Source: Rhodospirillaceae bacterium
GTDB taxonomy: Bacteria; Pseudomonadota; Alphaproteobacteria; UBA11136
Direction of reading: 5' to 3'
DNA length: 6,579 nt
NCBI GenBank assembly: GCA_002686135.1
Contig: NZAO01000078.1
Coordinates: 1 to 6,579, forward strand
Of this stretch, positions 1 through 3,872 are shown piece after piece. Within the stretch, counting starts at the first letter, position 1. Each line of letters opens with the position of its first letter. A model generated the notes under the pieces. It saw nothing but the letters and a program-made list of their open reading frames with translations, did no database searches and was not told where the DNA came from. Position numbers and translations under genes: made by a program.

Positions 1-181
1 CCAGCCAGGCCTCGATACCGTCCGCGCTTACCACCCGTTCGATCTGCATGCCATAGGCCGAGGAAACGGGCAGCGGCCCACGATGCTGGCGCAGGCTGAA
101 GTAGAAGGCTAGGGCGAGGAGCAGGATCGCCACTGCGATCAGGGACCACCACAGGGTAGAGTTTTGTTTGTGGCCGCTCAC
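1..181 (-). CDS. Second M16-family peptidase-like protein, N-terminal fragment (runs off window)
   Basis: Only the first 60 codons are in the window. The GTG start overlaps the stop of the upstream M16 gene (GTGA, 4-bp overlap) and a GGAGG lies 9 nt upstream, which makes the start convincing. Residues 10-28 form one hydrophobic segment rich in Leu, Ala and Trp, followed by basic residues, so the protein is exported or anchored in the inner membrane by its N-terminus; there is no lipobox cysteine. Residues 47-60 (IERVVSADGIEAWL) resemble the start of the M16 domain in the second member of alphaproteobacterial M16 gene pairs, where the phrase usually continues into a short Glu/Asp-His segment. 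In such pairs the downstream member commonly lacks the zinc motif and partners the active subunit; that cannot be checked here because the motif region lies outside the window. Family assignment rests on this short match plus the adjacent M16 gene, so it is probable rather than certain. Confidence 0.8.
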   Translation of the reverse strand, partial: MSGHKQNSTLWWSLIAVAILLLALAFYFSLRQHRGPLPVSSAYGMQIERVVSADGIEAWL

Positions 182-1626
182 GGGCCGGAGCCTCCGCTGG
201 TGGAATCAGTAGCAGGCTCAGGATCGGAATCCGGGGCGGGCTCAGGCAGGAGCTCCCCGGTGACGGAAACTTCATCGCGCAGCACTGCGCGCGCGGCGGC
301 TAGAACTTCACCCCTGGTCACCGCCGCGATGCGGTCGGGCCAGGCCTCCACGTCGGCGACGCTGCGTCCTGTAGTCAACGCCGTGCCAAGAACGCGGCCC
401 GGATTGAACAGGCTGTCGCGGGCGTAGATGGCCTCCGCACGCAGCCGCTGCTTGGCTTTTTCCACTTCTTCGCTGGTGACTCCACCTTCCAAAAGTTTGC
501 GCAATTCTTCGCTCATGGCTGTCTCCAGCACTCCAAGCCCACCACCGGGAAGCGGCATTCCGTAAATGGTGAAGCTGCCACCATCGAGACGGTCGCCCCC
601 GTAATAGGCCCCGGCGGACGCGGCCACCCCCCGTCCCATTACCAGGGAACGGTAGAGACGGCTGGTGGCGCCGCCGCCCAGAATCTCTGCCAGCACGTCG
701 AGGGCATAGGGCGATGTTTTTTCCTTGTTAATGGCTGAGGCGTAGCCGGGGGCGAGATAGGTGCGGCTCCAGCTGGGCTGGCGTACGCGTCGGTCCTTCA
801 GCACCACGCGGCGCTCCGTTTTCTGGGATGGTTCGCGCGGCCGTAGCCGTGGCGGCACGTCGCCGGCGGGGAGGACGCCGTAATATTTCTCGGCCAGGGG
901 TTTCAGCTCCTCGGCGGTGATGTCGCCGCTGACGATGAGGATGGCATTGTTGGGGGCGTAGTAGCGGCGATAGAAATCCAGTGCGTCCTCGGTGGAAAGG
1001 CTTTCTATCTCGTGCTCCCAGCCAATGATGGGCACGCCATAGGGATGATTGTGATAGAGGGAGGCTTGTACGCCTTCCTCCAGTTTGGCCGCCGGGTCGT
1101 TATCAATGCGCAGACTGCGCTCCTCGAGGATCACCTTGCGCTCGGGCAGAACCTTGTCATCGCTGAGCCGGAGGCTGATCATACGGTCGGCTTCCAGCCT
1201 CATGACCAGTTCCAGGCGGTCGCGAGCCACACTCTGGAAATAGGCGGTGTAGTCTTGGGATGTGAAGGCATTCTCACGGCCGCCGTTGCGGGCCACAATG
1301 TGGGAAAACTCACCAGCGGGGACGCTGTCGGTGCCCTTGAACATGAGGTGTTCGAGAAAATGGGCAATGCCCGACTTACCCGGCACTTCGTCGGCGGCCC
1401 CTACCTTGTACCAGACCATATGGGTGACCACCGGCACCCGATGGTTGGGCACCACCACCACCTCCATGCCGTTATCCAGGGTGAAGGTCTCCGGTGAGAA
1501 CACCGCACCGCGGGCAGCGGCCGAAACACTGAACAGAAGCAGGACGCCCAGGGTCAGCGCCCAGAAAGATATGAGGGGCGGGAGACGTTGGTTAGATTGT
1601 CTGAAGGATATTCTGGGGGTGCTCAT
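178..1626 (-). CDS. Exported M16-family (pitrilysin/processing-peptidase-like) zinc metallopeptidase
   Basis: A 482-residue protein, the normal size for a single-chain M16B peptidase with two homologous halves. The N-terminus carries basic residues, a hydrophobic stretch (about 17-36) and Ala-rich SAAARGA, a plausible signal peptide cut near residue 38-40, so it should act in the periplasm. The inverted zinc motif HxxEH is HFLEH at residues 89-93: H89 and H93 are zinc ligands and E92 the catalytic base. The third ligand is E169 in ERKVILEE, at the spacing expected for the family. A later LGGGATSRLYRSL segment is typical of the C-terminal half. All catalytic residues are present, so it is predicted to be active; its substrate is unknown. 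It ends in an unusual Pro/Asp/Ser/Gly-rich tail of about 24 residues. The ATG at 1626 keeps the signal peptide intact but has no obvious Shine-Dalgarno sequence. It precedes a second M16 gene with a 4-bp overlap, suggesting a two-subunit enzyme. The IS ends about 120 bp upstream of its start. Confidence 0.95.
   Translation of the reverse strand: MSTPRISFRQSNQRLPPLISFWALTLGVLLLFSVSAAARGAVFSPETFTLDNGMEVVVVPNHRVPVVTHMVWYKVGAADEVPGKSGIAHFLEHLMFKGTDSVPAGEFSHIVARNGGRENAFTSQDYTAYFQSVARDRLELVMRLEADRMISLRLSDDKVLPERKVILEERSLRIDNDPAAKLEEGVQASLYHNHPYGVPIIGWEHEIESLSTEDALDFYRRYYAPNNAILIVSGDITAEELKPLAEKYYGVLPAGDVPPRLRPREPSQKTERRVVLKDRRVRQPSWSRTYLAPGYASAINKEKTSPYALDVLAEILGGGATSRLYRSLVMGRGVAASAGAYYGGDRLDGGSFTIYGMPLPGGGLGVLETAMSEELRKLLEGGVTSEEVEKAKQRLRAEAIYARDSLFNPGRVLGTALTTGRSVADVEAWPDRIAAVTRGEVLAAARAVLRDEVSVTGELLPEPAPDSDPEPATDSTSGGSGP
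191..195 (-). promoter_or_regulatory. Ribosome binding site GGAGG for the second M16 gene
   Basis: GGAGG sits inside the last codons of the upstream M16 gene, 9 nt before the GTG at 179-181. It decides the GTG as the start and suggests translational coupling through the GTGA overlap. Confidence 0.75.
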
Positions 1627-1742
1627 GGGGCGTGAGAATGAAGCGGAAATTCGGCAGAATTACGGCAGGGTTACGGTGGGATCATGGTGAGATTTACGTG
1701 GAATCACGGTGGGAAAAAGCCGCTCAAAGGATGGCCCTGGAA
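1627..1742 (-). other. Non-coding leader between the IS insertion point and the M16 start
   Basis: This 116-bp stretch was the original gap between the lipoprotein stop and the M16 start before the IS arrived. It contains the 11-bp array and, nearer the IS, a run of C and T (GGCTTTTTCCC on the minus strand). I see no convincing sigma-70 promoter, terminator hairpin or small ORF. The bases directly before the M16 ATG (CTCACGCCCC) lack a purine-rich ribosome-binding sequence. Confidence 0.5.
1648..1713 (-). repeat. Degenerate 11-bp tandem repeat array in the M16 leader
   Basis: Reading the minus strand from 1713 to 1648, six consecutive 11-bp units fit the consensus CCCACCGTAAT without any insertion or deletion. 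Matches per unit are 10, 7, 8, 10, 9 and 6 of 11. Position 5 is C in all six, positions 1-3 are always pyrimidine and position 4 always purine. A seventh, much weaker unit (5 of 11) continues to 1637. The array fills most of the non-coding leader between the IS and the M16 start. Its role is unknown: it may be a cluster of helically phased protein-binding sites, or simply a decayed minisatellite. Confidence 0.6.
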
Positions 1743-2171
1743 TTAGGTCATGGACTCATTAACGCGTAGCCATATTCGTATTGAGGCCAACTTTATCATG
1801 GCGAGGTAGTTTGCGGCATGTTTCTCGAAGCGCGTTGCGACACGACGGAAGTGTTTGATCCTGTTGAAGAAACGCTCGATGCGGTTGCGTTCCTTGTAAA
1901 GGGTCTTGGAGAAGCAGTGACGATGCTTGCGGTTGACCTTGTCGGGAATGTTCGCCGCCGCGCCCTGGGCCTCGATCCGTTCCCTGATCCAGTCCGCATC
2001 GTAGGCCTTGTCGCCAAGCAGAACGCAGCCGTCCGGCAAACCGGTCAGCAGCATGGCGGCCCCCTTGGCGTCGTGGGTCTGGCCGGGGGTGAGGACCAGT
2101 TTGATGGGCAGGCCGCGGGAATCCGTGAGCGCATGAACCTTGGTGGTCAGTCCTCCTCGCGAACGGCCCAT
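1743..2171 (-). CDS. IS transposase OrfB (C-terminal catalytic part)
   Basis: This 142-residue frame opens at an ATG (MGRSRGGLTTKVHAL) overlapping the end of OrfA and carries the second Asp (LLGDKAYD) and the Y-x2-R-x3-E-x6-K glutamate signature. No ribosome-binding sequence precedes the ATG, so independent translation is unlikely; it is best read as the second half of the frameshifted transposase. Confidence 0.6.
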   Translation of the reverse strand: MGRSRGGLTTKVHALTDSRGLPIKLVLTPGQTHDAKGAAMLLTGLPDGCVLLGDKAYDADWIRERIEAQGAAANIPDKVNRKHRHCFSKTLYKERNRIERFFNRIKHFRRVATRFEKHAANYLAMIKLASIRIWLRVNESMT

Positions 2172-2512
2172 ACAATGAACTCGGTCGTTTTTTTTACGTT
2201 GGCGGCATGCTGATGAACGCGCACCACGGAACTGTCGATCATCTGAATGTCGCCGTCATAGGCCTCGGAAACCGCGTCCATGATGCGGTCCCAGACCCCC
2301 GCTTTGCGCCAGCGGATAAAGCGGTTGTAGCAGGTCGTGTAGGGGCCGTAGCGTTCCGGAAGATCGCGCCACGGCGCGCCAGAGCGCAATACCCAGAAAA
2401 TGCCGTTCAGCACCCGCTTGTCGTCAACGCGCGGCACGCCGCGCGGCTTGTTCGGAAGAAGAGGTTCGATGACCGACCATTCGAAGTCCGTCAGATCGTA
2501 GCGTCCGCTCAT
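1743..2512 (-). CDS. IS5-family DDE transposase, full product by -1 frameshift (OrfAB)
   Basis: Reading OrfA to K108 and slipping back one base on the A8 run gives a continuous product of 256 residues, joined as KKNDRVHCMGRSRGG, a junction typical of unsplit IS427-like transposases. The OrfA part has the N-terminal DUF4096-like region (YDLTDFEWSVIEPLLP, then FWVLRSGAPWRDLP), followed by the first catalytic aspartate in MIDSS (D93). The OrfB part supplies the second aspartate in LLGDKAYD and the catalytic glutamate in the Y-x2-R-x3-E-x6-K signature (YKERNRIERFFNRIK). With the full triad present it should be active, cutting and joining the ends of its own IS. The ATG at 2512 has GGAG 7 nt upstream. 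The stop TAA is not part of the element: only the ACC codon before it is IS sequence. That a frameshift is used is inferred from the slippery sequence and the intact downstream frame; a disabling single-base change is the alternative. Confidence 0.85.
1744..1745. repeat. TA target-site duplication, left copy
   Basis: This TA directly abuts the left inverted repeat and mirrors the TA at 2588-2589. Together with the base at 1743 it forms the TAA that stops the transposase. A 2-bp repeat is weak on its own, but its position outside both ends and the reconstruction of an uninterrupted stop codon support it. Confidence 0.7.
1746..1759 (+). repeat. IS terminal inverted repeat, transposase 3' end (IRR)
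   Basis: GGTCATGGACTCAT, matching the opposite end at 12 of 14 positions; similarity continues weakly inward (16 of 21). On the minus strand the same bases encode the last residues of the transposase, so the end of the element is also coding sequence. Confidence 0.85.
2147..2512 (-). CDS. IS transposase OrfA (unshifted frame)
   Basis: This is the 121-residue product made when the ribosome does not slip. It keeps the N-terminal region and the first catalytic Asp (D93) but ends 13 codons after the A8 run in out-of-frame sequence. It lacks the rest of the DDE triad, so it cannot catalyse transposition; in other split transposases such short products can act as regulators, which is untested here. 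Confidence 0.6.
   Translation of the reverse strand: MSGRYDLTDFEWSVIEPLLPNKPRGVPRVDDKRVLNGIFWVLRSGAPWRDLPERYGPYTTCYNRFIRWRKAGVWDRIMDAVSEAYDGDIQMIDSSVVRVHQHAANVKKTTEFIVWAVREED
2188..2195 (-). promoter_or_regulatory. A8 slippery run for programmed -1 frameshifting (or transcript slippage)
   Basis: The minus strand reads GTA-AAA-AAA-ACG in the OrfA frame, giving the heptamer A-AAA-AAA in the correct phase for a -1 shift. Slipping here joins OrfA to OrfB without a stop. A run of eight A could also act by RNA-polymerase slippage; the sequence cannot tell the two apart. I did not identify a clear downstream pseudoknot. Confidence 0.75.
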
Positions 2513-2519
2513 GTGAAAA

Positions 2520-2523
2520 CTCC
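2520..2523 (-). promoter_or_regulatory. Ribosome binding site GGAG for the IS transposase
   Basis: GGAG lies 7 nt before the ATG at 2510-2512 and supports that start. The 75 bp between the right inverted repeat and this ATG would have to hold the transposase promoter; it contains three GATTC copies on the minus strand but no clear -35/-10 pair. Confidence 0.6.
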
Positions 2524-2573
2524 AACTGTTTGGAATCTTGAATCACATCGCGGGCGTTTTGTGAATCCCTTTT

Positions 2574-2587
2574 ATGAGTACATGGCC
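2574..2587 (-). repeat. IS terminal inverted repeat, transposase 5' end (IRL)
   Basis: Read inward on the minus strand this is GGCCATGTACTCAT, the partner of 1746-1759 with two mismatches. Its first G completes the TAG stop codon of the neighbouring lipoprotein gene. Confidence 0.85.
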
Positions 2588-3360
2588 TAGTTCTTGCAGA
2601 CGTAATTCCCGGAAATATCCACCACCACATCCGTGCACTCCTGGGACGGAGCGGCCGCGTCGGTATTGATGGCCGGCGGAATGGTGTGGTGCTGGCCCTT
2701 ATAGCCGCTCAGGTCCTGCGCCAGAGGCTGTTGACCATAGACGCTGCTGTGGGGCTGAGGATAGGGTTGGGTGTAAACGGGCTGGCCACTATAGCCGCCA
2801 TAATTATAGGCGCCACTGGGGGTGGCAGCGTAACCGCCGGTATTGCCGCGGCCGTAGGCCTGGGTGGCCTGGGCGAACACGTTCTGGGCGGTGCTGGGCG
2901 GAATCGCCTGGGGCGCGGCCTGTCCATAAACGGGCTGCGCCGGGTAGGTTCCGGGATACGTTTCCTGTGCGGGATAGGCTCCCTGCGCCGGGTAGGCACC
3001 GTAAGCAGGCTGGGCCGGGTAGGCACCCCGATAAGGCTGCTGATAGGGCTGTTGTTGTTGCACCGGAATCGCCTGGGGCATAGCGGCGGAAGGCGTGTCC
3101 GAACCGGCAGAAGGATGATAGAGTTCCTCGCCGCTTCCCGGTGGCCGCAGGTCGAAATCAGGCGGGATCGCCAGCGGCTCTCCAGTCAGGACTTCGGATT
3201 CGTTGAAGTCGGGTTTTTCCAGACCCAGCGCTTTGCTGATTTCATGGCGTGTTTCTTCACAGGCGGACAGGCCAAACAGGGCCGCCACCGCCAGGACAGC
3301 AGGATAGGGGCGGCTCCGGGGCCGATTACGGACCGGTACAGATAACGGGTTTTTCATCAT
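2587..3360 (-). CDS. Gln/Pro/Tyr-rich lipoprotein, DUF3035-like
   Basis: A 257-residue protein with an N-terminal basic region, a hydrophobic stretch (residues 20-31) and a lipobox LSAC with the lipidated cysteine at C34, so it is a predicted prolipoprotein and a likely substrate of the adjacent LspA. Residues 43-73 (KALGLEKPDFNESEVL, then PLAIPPDFDLRPP) match the conserved core I associate with DUF3035 proteins, which often follow lspA in alphaproteobacteria; their function is not known. Residues 95-215 are low complexity, rich in Gln, Pro, Tyr, Gly and Ala, with four YPAQ copies. Near the C-terminus ECTDVV and NYVCKN hold two cysteines (C242 and C255) that could form a disulfide in the periplasm. 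The start has no clear Shine-Dalgarno sequence; ATG 3360 or the adjacent ATG 3357 may be used. The stop TAG is half host, half IS: the element inserted inside the original TAA, so the protein is full length. Confidence 0.85.
   Translation of the reverse strand: MMKNPLSVPVRNRPRSRPYPAVLAVAALFGLSACEETRHEISKALGLEKPDFNESEVLTGEPLAIPPDFDLRPPGSGEELYHPSAGSDTPSAAMPQAIPVQQQQPYQQPYRGAYPAQPAYGAYPAQGAYPAQETYPGTYPAQPVYGQAAPQAIPPSTAQNVFAQATQAYGRGNTGGYAATPSGAYNYGGYSGQPVYTQPYPQPHSSVYGQQPLAQDLSGYKGQHHTIPPAINTDAAAPSQECTDVVVDISGNYVCKN
2588..2589. repeat. TA target-site duplication, right copy
   Basis: This TA abuts the right inverted repeat and is the first two bases of the lipoprotein stop codon (TA from the host, G from the IS). 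Confidence 0.7.
2935..3024 (-). repeat. YPAQ-type coding repeats in the lipoprotein
   Basis: Within residues 113-142, AYPAQ or TYPAQ occurs four times at spacings of 6 to 10 residues, with intervening AYG and TYPG variants. The DNA is also repetitive (recurrent GCCTACCCGGC-like units on the minus strand), so copy number may vary between strains. The segment is probably disordered and extended. Confidence 0.65.
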
Positions 3361-3392
3361 AAGTAGGAGTATAAGCCATCGCCGCGGGTTTT

Positions 3393-3872
3393 TTAAGGAT
3401 TACGTCTGACAAAAAAGGCATCGTAGAGAATCATGGTCGCGCCCACGGTTATGGCCGAATCCGCCACGTTGAACGCCGGCCAGTGCAGCCCGGCAGCATG
3501 GAAATCGAGAAAATCCATCACCGCGCCGAAACGCAGGCGGTCTATGACATTGCCCAGCGCCCCGCCCATCACCAGCCCCAGCGCCAGCACCATGAGCCTG
3601 TTTGCCGCCCGCCGCAGCCACCACCCCAGGGCGGCCATGATGGCCAGCGCCAGAACGGTGAGCAGCCACGGAATCCACTGCGATGACGCACCGCCGAGGA
3701 AGCCGAAACTGACCCCCCGGTTCCAGACCAGCACCAGATTGAAGAAGGAGGTGACGGGAATGATGCGCGGCGGCTCCATGACAATCTCCAGCATCGCCCA
3801 TTTGCAAAGCTGGTCGAGCACCGTCACCAGCGCCGTCACCATCAGCCCGGACTTCAGGGGATCATTACCCAT
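3393..3872 (-). CDS. lspA: Lipoprotein signal peptidase (signal peptidase II)
   Basis: This is the inner-membrane aspartyl peptidase that removes signal peptides from diacylglyceryl-modified prolipoproteins. It is 159 residues long from the chosen start, close to the roughly 165 usual for the family, with four hydrophobic segments (about 9-28, 63-83, 91-106, 134-154). Family motifs appear in order: DQLCKW (20-25), [17 protein letters not shown] (43-59), GNVIDR with catalytic D111, then MDFLDF and FNVADS with catalytic D138. The open frame extends upstream to 4082, but those codons lie over ileS and have no membrane-protein character. The ATG at 3872 gives an 8-bp overlap with the ileS stop and suggests coupling; no strong Shine-Dalgarno is visible. 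An in-frame ATG at 3884 preceded by GCGGGG would add four residues (MPLA) and is a real alternative. Confidence 0.97.
   Translation of the reverse strand: MGNDPLKSGLMVTALVTVLDQLCKWAMLEIVMEPPRIIPVTSFFNLVLVWNRGVSFGFLGGASSQWIPWLLTVLALAIMAALGWWLRRAANRLMVLALGLVMGGALGNVIDRLRFGAVMDFLDFHAAGLHWPAFNVADSAITVGATMILYDAFFVRRNP

Larger units (their letters stand above)
1746..2587 (-). mobile_element. Complete IS5-family (IS427-group-like) insertion sequence, 842 bp
   Basis: The element is bounded by imperfect terminal inverted repeats (GGTCATGGACTCAT on the left, GGCCATGTACTCAT read inward on the right; 12 of 14 match). A TA dinucleotide lies directly outside each end (1744-1745 and 2588-2589), as expected for a 2-bp TA target duplication. 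It encodes one DDE transposase split into two overlapping frames joined at an A8 run, the arrangement known from IS427-group members of IS5. Size, ends, TA target and transposase type agree with one another. All catalytic residues, both ends and the slippery site are intact, so it may still be mobile. It is oriented with the operon and sits between the lipoprotein and M16 genes. Group placement is from recognised family features and not from a database match. Confidence 0.9.

Noticed and set aside
1700..2570. GGAATCAC (1700-1707) opposite GTGAATCC (right side) as IS terminal repeats
   Set aside because: They match at 7 of 8 bases but similarity stops at once, no target duplication flanks them, and the left copy is part of the 11-bp array. 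The GGYCATGKACTCAT pair is longer, flanked by TA on both sides and restores the lipoprotein stop.
2535..2570. Three GATTC copies upstream of the IS transposase as a promoter or transposase-binding array
   Set aside because: Spacing is irregular and no good -35/-10 pair accompanies them; five-base repeats of this number are not convincing alone.
3364..3370. TAGGAGT as ribosome binding site near the lipoprotein start
   Set aside because: The AGGAG is on the plus strand; the lipoprotein is on the minus strand, where these bases read ACTCCTA.
3381..3395. GCCGCGGG followed by T6 as a terminator
   Set aside because: There is no real stem beyond the short CCGCGG palindrome, it points along the plus strand where no gene ends, and on the minus strand the run is A rather than U.
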